DNA from: Climacteris rufus
Taxonomy: Eukaryota; Chordata; Aves; Passeriformes; Climacteridae
Direction: 5' to 3'
Length of the DNA: 64,000 nucleotides
Assembly: GCA_013398175.1 (NCBI GenBank)
Contig: VZRZ01001998.1
Coordinates: forward strand, 3,855,246-3,919,245
Position numbers and translations under genes: made by a program. Positions 33,075-48,000 of this stretch are shown here, one piece after another. The first letter of the stretch is position 1. Every line of letters starts with the position of its first letter. The notes beneath the pieces were generated by a model that was given only the letters and a program-made list of their open reading frames with translations, was not told the DNA's origin and ran no database searches.

Positions 33075-36000
33075 CTGGCAAATTCCACAAAGACAGAGGA
33101 CATGTTAAAATGAAGTTCTCTATTCCAGCACTTTATTTCTTCTTCCACTGTAATGCAAAGTGACAGAGAAACTACCATGGGCACTTTCATAGTTACCTAA
33201 ATTCAGGAACTATTACAGCATAAACTGTTTGACAGCTCAGTCCGTGGCAGCTGCTACAACTTGACCATACAAAGTGCCAAATAATAACTTTTATTCCCAT
33301 TAGCTGGAACATGTTTGCTTTAAAGGATTTTTGATTTCTTTGAAACTTAATTGTAAAGCTACAAATTAAAAATCAACAACACAAAATATGAGGAGGACAA
33401 GGGTGGGTGGCTTCACTCTGCCAGAGGGTAGGATTAGGTGGGAGATTGGGAAGGAATTGTTCCCTGTGAGGGTGGGGAGGCCCTGGCACAGGGTGCCCAG
33501 AGCAGCTGTGGCTGCTCCATCCCTGGGAGTGCCCAAGGCCAGGTTGGTCGGGGCTTGGAGCAGCCTGGGACAGTGGGAGGTGTCCCTGCTCATGGCAGGG
33601 GGTGGAACTGGATGAGCTCAAACCAATCTGTGATCCCATGATTATACATTCACTAGTTTATATTCCTTATACACAAAATCAGTGATGAAGCCTTACTTTT
33701 AAAGTGCTCTTGAGAACTCTGATGTGGTGAAGCTTTTCATTGATCACAGGGTCGTTGCATCGCTTCACGAAAGACTTGCGGAACTCCTGCTTGGTGGAAG
33801 GACGCTGCTCTCCAAAAGCTGACAAGCTGGCTTCTTCCAGAGTTTTGTAGAGCTCTTGCAGACCATCTGTAATGTCTTCAATTTCTTTTATGTTTTCTGA
33901 AAGAAAAGAAAGAAACCTAACAACAAATCCAATCATTCAGATGAAGTCCCCTATAACCAGCAATACTGCAACTCCATTAATAAATTAACCCTATTACTCA
34001 GTACTCCGATGTTTATTTTGTTAAAAAAGAACATTTGATCATCCCCAAGCTCTGTTCTCAGTGCTCCATCCTGGCATTTCAAGTACAAACTCCTCTGTAG
34101 CGATGGATGAATTTGCCAACATCCAGTTCAACCACAAAAACCTTGCTGAGAATAACGGCAATCCTGCTCTGGATTTTCCTGTCAGTAAAGCAGATCAGAG
34201 CGTGTCCCAGAGCTCACCTTCCGCACAGAAACTGTTGTGCCTCCTCATGGGCACCTTGTCCTCCGGGCTGTCGTCGGTGCCTTCGACGGACTTGACGCGT
34301 CCCTTGGGCCGCACCTCTCTGTTTCGGGGCAGGCTTTGGCTGCGCTGCTTCTGGGGCCGCCCGTGGGAGCCGTGTCCCCTCGGACACTCCACCAGGGGGA
34401 AGGGCCCGTCCTGCTCCAAGTTGTGGCGCCTCTGGACGGGCAGCGTGGCTTGTCTCCGTCTGTCCGGGGACGCGGCGGGCCGGCCGCTGGCGCACTCGGC
34501 CTCCGCAGGCACCGTCTGAAGGAAGTGCAGGCCCGAGCTGGTCAGGGGGGTCTCTATGAGGTCCTGCCACGAACGCCGCTCTCGGTAGGGCGGCCTGCAG
34601 CCCGAGGAGTGGCCGCTCCCCGCCGCGTCCGGCCGCGAGTCCTCGGCCGAGGAGTGTGAATAGGTGGATTCGCTGGAGAAGTGCCGGCCTTGCTTGGCTT
34701 CGGGGAACGGACTGGAAGAATTCACCTGCAAAGACACAAAACCACCTGGCCATAAGGGAATGTCACCAGCAGAACAAGAAAATGACCGTAGTGTCAAACA
34801 TGATGTGATAAATAGTAACCAAAGGGACTGGTGGGTTTGATTTGGCATAAAAAGAACCTCTGTAAACAGAAGAGAATTAGCAGTGAGAACTTCTATACAA
34901 GTGCTGTTTTAACCACTCCCCATTCTTGTTTTGCACATTCTCTGCCCACGAGCAGCTCCTGAGGGAAAGAACAGAATAACACTGGTGCAGAAATTCCCAA
35001 AGAGCTGCCCAGCTTACACTCAGTCCAGCAGTGTGCCCTGAAGACATCTAAGTCTCCAAAAGAAACCATAATTGGTTGTTCTTTCTTTTTTTAGGGGATA
35101 TGTATCCAGCCAAAAAGAAAAAAAGAAAAAAAAAAGCAAACCCAAACAACAAAAACTTCAGCACCCAGGAAAATTTTTGACTGGGGGACTGTTGAACTTC
35201 TGAAATGGTTTGAATTAATTCTGCTGGGTCTGTGTATAAATTTAATTCAAAAACAAAGAGAAAGGCAAAAATGTGGAAAAACGAAAAGGGAGGGGCTTAA
35301 CCTGTATCCCAGTTGATAAAACAGCATCACATGGGTGAAAATCAGTCTGAACTTCACCCATGTGATGCTGTTGTTTCAGTCACTCTTTCTTTGGTTCTGG
35401 CTGTGTGAGGATCGTGTCATTCACGCTGAAGAAAAATCTGAAAGAAAAATAGAGAACAGTCCTATCTGTGCTGAGAAACATAGAATCATTATCATAATTG
35501 CCTGTGTTTTGTCTAATAGAAATGTTCTATTTGCAATCCTGTCACTACTATGGTATTGTACACAATTCTGTAAAAAAAACCAAATCTTGCCTAGAAAGAT
35601 TTGTTTTCCAAAAAAGAGATAAAACATGACTACTGTGTGAATGTGATCTTAATCTCTAGCATCCAGTATCCAACATTCATAATTGAAAACCAGTCTCAAT
35701 TAATACAAACTGTCCCATCCACCACATTCTTTTCATATTCCGTACTGAAGTCAAGATTTGAATATTCTGCTTCTATTAGGATGTGTATTCTCACCAATCC
35801 TACAAAAAAAGGGTCATATTTCCAGGCTGGTGACAGATCTGTGTCAGGACACATTTACCTTTCCTTCCTTTGTAACTGATTAGCTATGGAAAATCCAGGC
35901 CTTGGATCATGAAGAACAGCAATAATTTCACTTTTACAATCAGATCCAGCTTTGTTGCACCACCTTTAGAGCATTTAGATATTCCAAAACAAGGGAATCT

Positions 36001-39000
36001 GGGCACATCAAGGCACACAGATGGTTTGTGGTGAGCTAGGGTGAAAGGCAAGGTCTGGACTCACTGAGGGGGTGCGGTGGTAGGTGTCACACAGGGTGGA
36101 GGAGCCCTCCTGCTTCAGGGTGAGGGAGCCGTCCATGTCGTCCTGGTCGCTCTCGCTCCAGTAATCTGCTGACAAAGCATTCCGGCCTTCACTCCCGTGC
36201 TTCCCACAAGAAGGCAGATCCCACCTTTTAAAAACATCCTTACACGGCAAGGTAAGCATCCCCCAGTTACCTACAGGGTAGGGAGTGGGCTTGGGGCACC
36301 TCAAACACACAATAAGTGCAAGAACCTCCAAAGGCTTAGGGAAGTGTTACAGAAAGCAGCTTGGGCACCTGACTCCCACTGCACACAAAAACCAACTTCT
36401 GGTCACACACTTTCAAAGAGAAACTTCATTCCAGGTGCCAAAGTGGAGCCAAGTCTGAACACTTAATTTAATTGTGCAGGTTCCACTGTGGGTGATGGGG
36501 AAGGGGCAAGGCTGGCACCTGGGCTCAGGAGGTGCAAAAAAACATTGTTAAAGCACAATATTGCCCCATTTCTGTGATGTCTTCACTTGCTTTAGGGGGA
36601 TGAGCATCCCTGAGATCTGAGACCTGGGAGATCAAACCTCACCCCGAACCCTGCATTCTCTTTATCACTAATTTTAAATATTTCTTAAGATTACTGCTCT
36701 GGCTTTTATTTTCTTTGGTGGCAGCACCAATAAATGTAGTTCTTCAAGGATATAGATTCTTATCCGAATTGATATTTGAAAAGATATGGCCACATGTTGA
36801 TAAAGAAGTCAGTTATGACCTCTCCAGCTTTGTTGAAATACTGAACAGGTTTGTACTGTCTGCTCTCTTCTGCTAATTATAATGACTGAAGCATTACCTT
36901 CATCTGGGTGGATATCCTTGTCATCAGGGGTGTAACCAATTGCTGCGAGACCCAAACGATTCATCCATCTAATAGAACAGTGAAAAATGAGCAAGAGAGG
37001 CATTTAACAGGAACATCTCATGCAAATCTGAGGGCATACACATGCTTAACACCTGGAAAAGTCACTGAGAACACCTAATGCAAAAGCTGGACACTGTTTG
37101 GGCTGTTACAGCCACGATTCCCACGTGCTGGGTGGTTGATAACTGGGAGGGAAGGGTGTCCCAGCCCAGGCGCACTGCAGATGTTCCTCTGTCAGCCCTG
37201 GGCATTTTATTCTGCTGCCTAGAAGGCCAAAGAATCAGGACTTCAGTTCTCCTCATGCCTTCAGGAAAGTGTGATGCTCACATACAAATGTGCCAGCTTT
37301 AGAAAAGAATAAATGAAATTTTTGTGGAGAACGTGCAGCTCTGCCCCACAGAACCCAACCCTCTCCAAGCTGCATGTCAGGACTACGAGGGTGGAATGGT
37401 TTCCAGAGACAGGGTGTAAAGGAGCTTCTCACATTTGTTCTGATTGCTACTTCTATTTATTTCAAGAACTTGCCTAAATTGCCAAAGTACTAGAAAATGA
37501 AATAGAATAATGGTAATTATTCTGTGAAAACCTGTATTAGGAGGCAAATGGTATTAAATTTGTATCCTCAGAAAGCTAAAAGAGCCTATGTCAGTATTCC
37601 ACTGGTTATTTGCTAGTCTGGACTCACAATGCTGCTGATATAAACATTTAGTCTTGTTGAGCTGTGATGGCAACATTATTTTCCCTTGATTTATTCAATA
37701 TAGATTCTTGGGTTTCTAAAACAAGACTTGGTAAATTGAAAGTGCTTTGATATTTGCATTTCACATCGTATATTCTGGTTTCTTTCTTTGTCCCCAAGTT
37801 AATTAGTTTGTTAAAAAATAAGATTATTTGCTTCATAAGGAAATTATTATAGTTAATTTTAAGGAAAGTACCTTTAGACTTTTCTTTGTAAGGTTACTTT
37901 GTGTTTACACAACATATAATTGAAAAATTAGAAAAAAAAAAGGAAATTAACACAGAGGGAAAATGCATTTCTTAATGTTCAGCAATGGAGCAATCAAGAA
38001 TTATCTTATTTTCATCAATGAGGAGATATAAGTGAAATAAAACACCCAAATAATGGCATCTATAATGCCTGGGATGTGTTTTTAACCATTCCCTTACTCA
38101 GTGACTAAATTATTTACTATGTCATTAATTTCCCAGTATGTTGATGCGCAGGTTTATCTAGAAACAGCTCTTTTTTGCTTTTGACATTGCAACATCAAAT
38201 TTGTTAATAATTATGTTCTTGAGTAATGAATATTATAATGACAAAAACGTCTTTCACAGACTTCAAGTCAGACACTAGTGAACAATCTATGCAAGATCAA
38301 AAGGACAAGCTGTTTGGCAGATTAAAACAAGAAAACTCTTCAGTATAATTCTTTCTTTCTTGTAGTAGAGGAGAAAAAAATCTTCTAAGGACGTATGTGA
38401 CTGCCCAAGAGGGGGGTGTGTGGGAGATGGGAGGCACAGCAAGGAGGCAGAAAATGAAGAAGAGTGAACTCTCCACTAAAAATAGCCCAGGGTTCAGCAG
38501 TATTGATCTCCTGGTCTCAGCAACACTGCGAGCAATGATCTTAATCTGTAATATTGGATCCAGCACTGGCTCATTGCACGGCCTGCAGCAGATCCTGCTG
38601 CGGATCTCAGGACTTTCCTAAGTAGCCAAAGGGGACAGCAGCGTCTGCTTCTTACAGGGAACTGTGATAGGGTTTCATTTACTTGCAAAACTATGAAAAT
38701 AAAGAATTGTGCAATCACATTGCTTTGCCTTTCAGTATTAAGCCAGAAGTGAGCAAATTGGCAATGAAAATGGAAACGATGATTAGTTTTCCCAAATACC
38801 AACTGCAGGGCTAGGACTGCTTACAGCCGTAGTTTGCATCAGCACATCAATAACTCTTCTTTATCATGAGGGAAGTACATTCAGAATGGATTAACAGATT
38901 TACAGAAGAGTTTTCTGCAGTGCTCAGCAGCATCATTCCCCCTGCAGTGGGCACGTCGATGGCCTGGCAGGGCAGATCCTTTACTGCAGGAATGGCAGTG

Positions 39001-42000
39001 ACATCATCCCCTGCTCCTTGTTCAACATTTGTATTCGCCAGTTCCCAAATTTCTAAACTCATTAGCATTGGAGCAAAATAGTTTTAGTCATACTTTGCCA
39101 TATGCCTTTGGTAATTAAGCAGGATGGCTCAGTGCCTTCAACTGAGGTTCTGCTTAAGCACCGACAATAAATTAGGACTAATTACCATTTTCCAAGTTAA
39201 AACAGATTCAGCCATTTGGGTGGCCAGTGCATGGAAATTTACATTTTCTTTAATTTCTCTTGTTGCCCATTGTTAATCTGAGGATCTCAGACCTTGGAAG
39301 CAAATATAGACACCAGCTGAAGTGTTGGGATTAACCTTGCAGAGCACAGGGATGTTCTTAGGATACCCAGAGCATCAGCTTCACCCATATGGCCTCAGTG
39401 GCCAAATCTGGAATTAGCTGAAGTTAATCTTCCTTCTCTAAGGCTGCTCAGGCTTTTTTCTTCCAAAGGCCAAGAAGATCCCCAGCTATAGTTACAAGGA
39501 CTTTCTTACCTCATTTACCACAATTCAGAGTCAGCTCTTTGTCAAGCCAACACAAAGGGTTATCTGATGACATTCAGTGGCTTAATCATGATAAAATCTC
39601 TTCTGATAAAAGAAATAGAATCTCCATTTTAGGTTTTGTGTTTTTAAAAAAAGGCATGAGGGAAGTTTCTGAGGTTAATCAGGAGGTATACAAGTGGTGA
39701 GATTACAGATCTTTTTCTTACAGTAAATTTTTTCTTTCCCAAGGAAATGCAAACTCAGTTCAAAAGGAACGCCGCATAAACTTGATGAATTTCCTTGATG
39801 AGCAAACCACTTTCATTTTTCAGAAAACTGCAGGCAAGGTCATAGAAAGTTCTTTATGGAGAGCTTGGAAAGGCAGGCAGTTGGTTCTGAACTCTGTCCT
39901 GAGTTCCTTGGGGGCAAACGTGGGCAGGCAGTGGAACCCCGAGGGATGGAAGGTGCTCACCCCGAGGTCAGCACCGCAGCCTGTGGGTGCTCCACCTGCC
40001 CAGCACAACCCCAGGGGCTGCTGCTCTGCCTTGGTTTGCAGAGCTGAGCCCCAAGAGCTCCTGGATTCCCTGTGGTCACCAGGAGACCTGGGCTGCTCTG
40101 CCGGGGGCACCTTTGGGATTCCTGGGCACGTCCCTGTTCCTCTACCCCAGGGCAGAACCTCTGGGTTTGGGCTGCGCTCCTCCCCCAGCCCCAGCCCTAT
40201 CTTTGACTTGGATCATTTCAACAACTCTTTCCTTTTGATAATTAAACAATTTAACCAGCACATTTCACTAAGCTTGAGCCTAGGCCACCCAACAGAGCAC
40301 TGGTTTGCATTCCAGATGGAAATTGTGATGGCACTGAAGATCCCACAGAACCTTTGCCACAACATTTTACCTCCAATATTGTACAACATCCTCTATTTTA
40401 CCAAGGCATGTTGTAACAACCTACAGGGGACCAAGAAGTGGGTTAATTGCTTTTTATTGCCTGTACCCTAGTGAACCAGAGCAGGGAAAGGTGAGCCTCA
40501 AGTAAAGTCATCAAAATGCACAAGTAAGTTTTGTACTTTGTCTCAATCATGTCTAAATAAATCAGACTTGGCTTTAATTAATTCTGTTTGTTGCAAACAG
40601 GCACTGCTGTCATTGCTTTGGGATAAAATAGAGCTGCATGGTAGTATTTCAGTTAAATTTACTGAGATAGTTCTGGCTAATAGCCAGGGATTTTGCATCT
40701 TTTCTTCATTAATTCTTGCCCTTGTATGTCACTTCAGGTTTGTGCTATAGATATTTCAGTGCAGGAATATATCTTTCCTCATTTTTGAGATTGCATCTAC
40801 GCTTGAAATTATTAGGTTAAAAGGAAAAAGTAGAATTAAAGTGGAAGTTAAATTTCACTTGAATCAAGTTATCTGTAAGTCTATTAAAACAGAGATTCTC
40901 TTGAACCATTTATTTCATACTTAGAATTTATTCTGTGCAGTTTAAGTTCTGATGCAAATCTTTGTATTATACTTTTTTTACACCAGTGGGATAATCAGTT
41001 TCCAGAATTCACTGTAAAATTCTTTGCAATACAGAATTAGATTTAAAAATTGATTTTGTACTTGTTATGCTGACTTCTCTGACTAGCCTTTCTTACTGAA
41101 CACCTGAAAAATCAATTCCCTTCCCATTTGGGTTCCTAAGGTACATTATTTTCACTATTTTCCAAGACTATGCAGGTAATATATTCATTTAACAGAAGAA
41201 AGGTTGCTGTAATAGGGGTGGCTGAAATGATGCCTTGTTTTTTGTCAACACAAAAGAAGCCCAAAAGCATCTCCCAGTGAAATTTAACACTGAGCAGATC
41301 CTCCTCAATGAGCTCAGCTCTCCCCATGTATCATCCCTCAGCAGCCTCTATTTCTGCTATTTGATTTGTCACAGTTGCTGGGATTTGTTAAGTAAAATCA
41401 TTCATGGGATAAACTCTAAGTACTCTCTGATTTGATAATTTGACATGACTGTTGATCGTGTTTCATGCATTGTCTTCTTAGATTTGTCAGGCTGGAAAAG
41501 CAGGAAAAAAGCCCCAGACAGCTTAAGAATTGACAAGTGAACCAATGCATGCCCTCTTTGCATGTGCATCTACTTCATGCACTTAATGGGATTTTTTTTC
41601 TATTTTTAATTTTTTTAACTTCACCCTGTCAAACAAATGCACAATTATGCCTCTGTACTCAGAAGTCTGGTTTGGTGTGGGCTTTTTTTTTGTTTGTTTG
41701 TTTGTTGGTTGGTTTTGTTTCTCCCCAGTGGGTAATAGACAAAAGAAATCCACTGCTTCTGTAGCAAATAAATTACCCTTCTGGTAACAGCATCCTACTG
41801 TACAAATATAGTCATGTATCACTGAGGGTAGAAGCAGACAATAACTGCTGGACTGTAATTTGATATGAAACCAAAAATAAACCCTAAGGAAATCTACCAA
41901 AAGAGTCACATAAACTCACTCAGCTGGAACTTCTCTTTACTCACTTTTTAAAGCTTTTACCTCACCTTTCACCAAATGATTGGCCCAAAAGAAAACTCTG

Positions 42001-45000
42001 GAGAAATAAATCATTCTTTATGTAAGCAAGAGAACTGAGCTTAGCGTGGCCTCAAGTATGGGTGGGTTTTTTGGGGTTTAGAGGGGAATTTCTTTTCAGA
42101 AATGGGCTGATTTCCTTGTGAAATTATGTCATTCTGCTTCCACATAGTTTTAAATAATCAGCTCAATTAGGCCAAATAATACTGTTAAATGTCTGAGTTA
42201 TGATGTTACTTATTTCAATTGCTAAATGCTCAGATTTGGCAGAGTTGACTCAGAGTCTCCAGGACAACATCCCAACATGGACTGTGACAGGAGCATCATC
42301 TCGGGGAGCTGCAGGGCTGGCATCACTGGCTCTGCTCTGGGAAATGCAGCTGAACTGCTTGGCTCCCAGAAGAACTCTGCCAATTCACACTGGTGCTGTT
42401 TGCAGCAGAATTTGATGAAGTTAATTTTGCAATTTAAACTAGTGCAGAAAGGCAGTGCAGATCCTGCCTCCTGCAGGAGGGATGAACTCACCCCGCAATG
42501 CTGATGTGGATGTGCTGGATAATCACAACTGGGCCTTGCAAACTCCTTCAGTTTAGACCTTCCATCAACCAGAGGGTCTCAAGCTGAATTAAGGGGAAAT
42601 GGTAGTTCACAAGTCTATAATAAATCATCCATCAATCACAGAAAGGAGGAGTCAGGTGTCTTGCCAAGAGAAGGAGAGTTGGGAGACTTCCAGCTCAGAA
42701 CTAGGAATTCCTGGTGTGGTGTTTTCCCCCAACAGGGCACAGCAGCTCCACTATCACCCTGTTCACTCCCATAAACATCAGGGTTTCATCCAGTCCTTGG
42801 GGCCTGCAGCTAATTCTGATCAGAAGATTGTTTTACTTGCACTACAACTTAGAAGCTTTTATGTGAGAACAATAAATTAGAGGGCTGATGTGGCCTCGGG
42901 CACGGATTTGAAACAAGTTTATGGGAACATAAAGGAAGAAGAGGAAAACCTGCTCTTTATGTTTACTTACAACACCATTGGGAACCTCCATGTCAGGGAT
43001 TTCTGTTTGAAAAGTACCTTTCATGTTAAGCAGAATTATTTCCTTGCTTTTCATCAGGTAAGGGACTGAGAGCAAGAGCTCTGTAACAATTTACTCAGCT
43101 CTCATTGATAAAGAGCAGTGAAATCAGGCCAGACAGATCTGCCACTCTCACTTCTCCAGTCTAAGAGGGAAAATGTCTAAGAGGTCTGAAATTTTTGGTT
43201 GCCAAAAGCTTTTCTTAGGTGTTAGTCTATATAAAGTGAAGACAAAGCACACTGAAACTGAAAAAGATGTATTAATCCTCTGATTTGGCCAAGACCTGTC
43301 AAGGACACTAACAAGTGCCCCAAATTCAAGGGAGAAAGCTGAATTAATATTAGTAATAAACAGGATGATTTAGGGAAAGTCTTGAGTAACTCACTTGGTT
43401 ATAACTCCATACATAAAAGTAGATAGGAGACACCTAAAATTTGCTTATAATCAATAGAGATTTAACTCAGAATACTTCGATTTTCAAACAGTTTCATTTT
43501 AAGAGAAATATTGAGCTACAATCTTTCAGGTCTTGGAAAATATTGGAAGTGAGCCCTATAAAAATCAATCATAGTTTTGTTTCAGTAGCAGGTATATATT
43601 ATATTTTCTGAATGAACACAAAAGATTTATGGGAGTTATTAAAATTGCAAAGTTAACCCAGTTATTCAAATCAAATGTGATCAAATTATTCAGCCTAAAA
43701 TAGAAACTTTTAAAAATTTTATATTTGGAGTCCATGACAAGACTGCAAATGCACTGCACTGCAGACTTCAGTGACATGTAAAGTTTAAATAAAGTAGATA
43801 TTGTAAAGCAACTGAATATTAAATTCAATGCTAATTAAAGCCATAAACAGGTTATGTGTGGTGTGGTAGGAGACGAAGCACTTCTGGGAAATAAGGCCTT
43901 TAACAAGCTTGGAGTACCAAGCTAGAGATGAGCTCATCAAGTTCATTATTAATTCATTTCCAAGAACACGGCCCTGCTCGTGTAAGACCTGAGCAAACAG
44001 CACGAGCATGAATTTTGCAAACCCGAGTAACACAGCAGGCAAAACTGAGCCCCAGCTGAGCAGCTCACTGTGCTGCAGGCTCATCCATCCCTGCCCTCTG
44101 GAGTCCAGCTCTCCCTTCAGCACTGGGGGGTTAAAATATTAAAATATGCCAGAGTGGGAAAAAAAAATTAACAGTCAATCTGAGGTAAGAAACTCTAAAT
44201 AGAGCTGTTAAAACAAAAAGTATAGTAAAGGGAATTGAAGAAAGGGGGGAAATTCCCCACATGGTCAATGAAGAATGTCCCTCTCCAGGTTAGAACTCCC
44301 TCACTTTTCAGCATGAAGGGTTTCCCCTTCTGTCAGCACTGAAAATCCAGTTAAATTTTGTGGTGAAAATAGAAATGGGAGATTTCATGTGAAGCATTTG
44401 CCCTATTTCCTCAGATTATATGGTTAGCAATTTGCTGGGAAGAGAGAGAGATTTGTGAAATTAGTATTTTAAATGCATTTTTCATCTATGAATCTTGCTT
44501 CCTCATTTCAAATTTCTCACGGGATATCAAGGAGAAGGAATTCCAGGAAGGCTGTAAAACTGCAGGGACACCCAGGGATTTTACAGAGGTAGCAGAGTTA
44601 TCCATCATTTGGGTGGGGACTGAATTCCAATTGCTCTCCAGGGACAGCATTGCTGAAGGGAAAATGCTGCACAAAATGCTTCAAGCAGAAGTTCACCCTT
44701 TGCCTTCCTCCATGGCAAGCAGACCCAAAAAATCAGGAAAAGGCTCTTGTAAATTCCCAAGTCAATGATGTGAAGGGATGTAGGGTGTGAAAAGAGATCC
44801 TGGCACCTTCCCAGCTGCATGGAGGCACCGTCCTGGGCTGCCCATGGAAAATCAATGCATGCTGTGAAAGCAGCTTATTGAATGTGTGTCAAGGCTTCCT
44901 GCTTCTGCTTGAGTCTCAGAACATTTTATGTTTAATTTATAGATATGATCAATGCCCCTTCAACAAATGAGTTACCACAGCAGCTGAAATCAAGGGGGAG

Positions 45001-48000
45001 ACCAGGCAGAGTTAAACCAGCAGAACTTCCTCACTTCAGTTTTGTCCAAACAAACCTGAACCACGTCACAGAACTGAACAATGGAATATTAACAACCTTG
45101 AAATAATATTTTTCAGAAAATTGATATCCTAAAAGCCTCCCACTCCTGAGATCTGAACCTCATCATCCTCATCAGTGGATAATGAACAGCCCTGAACTGT
45201 TTGAATCCAGCCAGGCTCACACACCAACAGTTTGCTGAAGGGCTGTGGAAGCCACAGAATATAAATGTTCACTTTAACAAGAATTTTTAGGCATTAATAT
45301 TCCAAAGGAAATAATCCAGCTGTATGTGTCTTTCCAAGTTGGCAAACAGTAAGAATGACTGTAAGTAAGAACATCTCAAAGTTTTAGTTCTCTGTGCCAG
45401 GACAGATTTAAGACTTCCCAGTATGGTGACCTTGGCCCAGGTGTCCTTGCTTTCCACCTCAGCTGGGAATAGACAAATTTCTGACGGAACAGGAGGAGGG
45501 AGGACACCTGACTCTGCTTTTTGGGATCTGAGGCCATGTCCCACCTCAGCCAAGCTCTGAATCACAAAGGCAGCAGGGGTTGTTTGGGTCAGAAGAGCTC
45601 CCAGGAGGTGCCTGTTCCCACCCCATGCCAGGGCAGCTTTCATGTCGGATCAGCTCAGCCAGGCCCTTGCCCACTCAGGAGTTTGGGATGCCCTCCCAGC
45701 ACAGCCAAGGACATTTAAAAGCACACTGCAACACCAAAAATGCAACACCAAATTGTGCACTTCTGCTCTGTGTCGGGACAGGGATGTGGTGAATAAAATT
45801 AATTACTGCCGATTTTTGATGTTGGAGTTTTTTTAGGGAGAGGCTGGAAAGGGAGCTGATTTAATTTTGTTATTTTTTTTTAATTCTGGCATCAAAAGTA
45901 AATGCAACTCTTAAGTTCAATCCCATTTCTGTTAAAAAACAATATTTCAAATTGCTTTTCTCAGTTTAAGGTCATGTCATGCTACTGTGGTTGTCACCAG
46001 AGCTCACTTTAAAATGTTGTCCCACCCTCTGGGTGGGCTTTGGTAGGTGTGCATCGTTTTTATACACCAGAAACACTGATCCCACTAAGACTTCCAGCCT
46101 TGATCAACAACAAAATCACAAGTATGACAAACCTTAAGCCCATTAACAAAGGAAAAAATTCTAATTAACGTAGATGAGACCAATACAAGTAACTTTCCTT
46201 TGCAGAAGTGAGATGTGTCATGGCAGAAAACATCAGCAGAGGAACCCCCAGAATGTCATGTTTTTACTAAAATGGATGGGGAACCCCACGAGGCAGCAGT
46301 AGCTGAGGCTCCAGGAGTGTGTTCCTGTGTGGGATGAACATTGCAGCCCCAGGATAAGGAACATCCCACAGCAAGGAGGAGCCCAAACTCACCTGTTCAT
46401 CTCCTCAAGGCAGTCGGTTGCGAAGTAGAAACTCTTTATTTTGGGGTGACATGCTTTGAAGGCACTGTAAAAACAGCACAAAGAGTAAAAACCTCCTTTT
46501 CTGTCAAACAATTTGTCTACAAACACATAGGACTGACCTGCTCCACGATTTTTTAGCATCTCACAGGTTTCACAGGCATTTGTAACCTTCAGTCTGAATT
46601 TTGCTGCCTACATTTATAATGAATTCCTCTGATCTGATTTCATCTACAATTGTGAGCCTCAGACCTTGTAAAAATTTCAAAAGCCCTTGAATGACTTAGA
46701 AATACAAATCCTTTCAATAACCACTGATGTTCTACATCTAATAAATTCTTGGATGAATTTGAAGGTCTTATTGAGCATATTTAAGCACATCTTAGTTGTA
46801 TTCCAAAGACCAACTAAAGGACTGAGTGTTTGATCCCCCCACCTCTTATCATATTTTTAAATGACTGTTTTGTGTCCTACCAAAAAAAATATAGAGGGCT
46901 GCCAAGTTGTGTTGAGTTAGATATCACTGCAATAATAGATAATAATCAGATGGCATGGGTGATTATAGTTCACATAAAATCCTTTTCATTAATGCTTTTA
47001 TGTAGTCTAATCCCTGAGCTCTCCTCTCCCTCAGCTGAGCAGTTCAAAACTGCTAAGAGCAATAATGATAGTTTTTACAAATTTTTTTATGTGGATATAA
47101 TGAAAAGGAGGTTTGCTATCAAGGAAAGCAGAAACTCCCAGCATTAAAGACTGCTAATTTGATTAGCTGGTAAATGTTAAAAAAATGCCACACTATCATT
47201 CATAACATTTATGTTAAAATACTGACATTTATATGGTAATTACCAGATGTAAGAATTAGATTAGGAATCATTACACGTGGAATTATGAAGAACCTGTGAT
47301 GCAACGTTTCAATAACTTAAATGCAAATGAGTGTTTTATTAATTTCTGTGACTTTTTGCAGTTTTCAGAGACAAGATGAAAGCTAAAGAAACTTCACTTG
47401 GGCACAGTGATATTTATATATATATAATTAATACAAATGCATCAACTAACAGCTTTCTTAGCAAAAGCCCTGCAGCAGAGTTGTATTTCTGTGCAGTTTC
47501 CTTTTCCATGAGGTTAAGGATATAAAGAGGAAGGTTATCTTTGCACAGAGGGCCATGATTAAATATTAAATTCCATAAAAGGAGACTGGAGAGTTTATTT
47601 AAATGTTGTTGTGGCATCTGGAGAGTGATAATTTCCACTGCAGGGCCTCAGTGCCCTGGCTACTGGCCCTGTGCAAATAAAACCTGTGAAACCCCACACA
47701 GGGAGAGCCTTTGTGGTGCCCACTAGATGGCATAGGCTTGTTAATTATATCTCTTCTCATCATTATATAAATGCAGTTTTAAGTCTCCTCTGAGCAAATG
47801 TATGATTTCTTTTAACTGATTGGTATGTTGTGATTTTAGTGTCAAAAATTCTTGTCATTCTTAGTCTGCTGCTTTTAATGTGGAACTTTTTAATCCGCAC
47901 ATGGCAGCTGAGTGCCAGCAACTCCAAGTGATCCTATGGAAAGAGCTGATACCTGTCTGTGGCTGAGAAGGGTGGAATAGTTCTGTGTGTGTCTTTATAC

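Noticed and set aside
33366..33641. Open frames of 67-88 codons on both strands
   Set aside because: All lie inside a CR1 3' fragment; the same spurious peptides recur at 60361-60753 and 12877-13208.
34061..34659. Plus-strand open frames of 140-152 codons opposite the big CNK exon
   Set aside because: Shadows of a GC-rich coding exon on the other strand; the minus frame matches CNK proteins.
39782..40471. 229-codon plus-strand open frame in the large CNK intron
   Set aside because: Longest clean plus-strand frame, but composition changes abruptly along it, there is no domain, signal or splice support, and it lies antisense within an intron. Probably chance.
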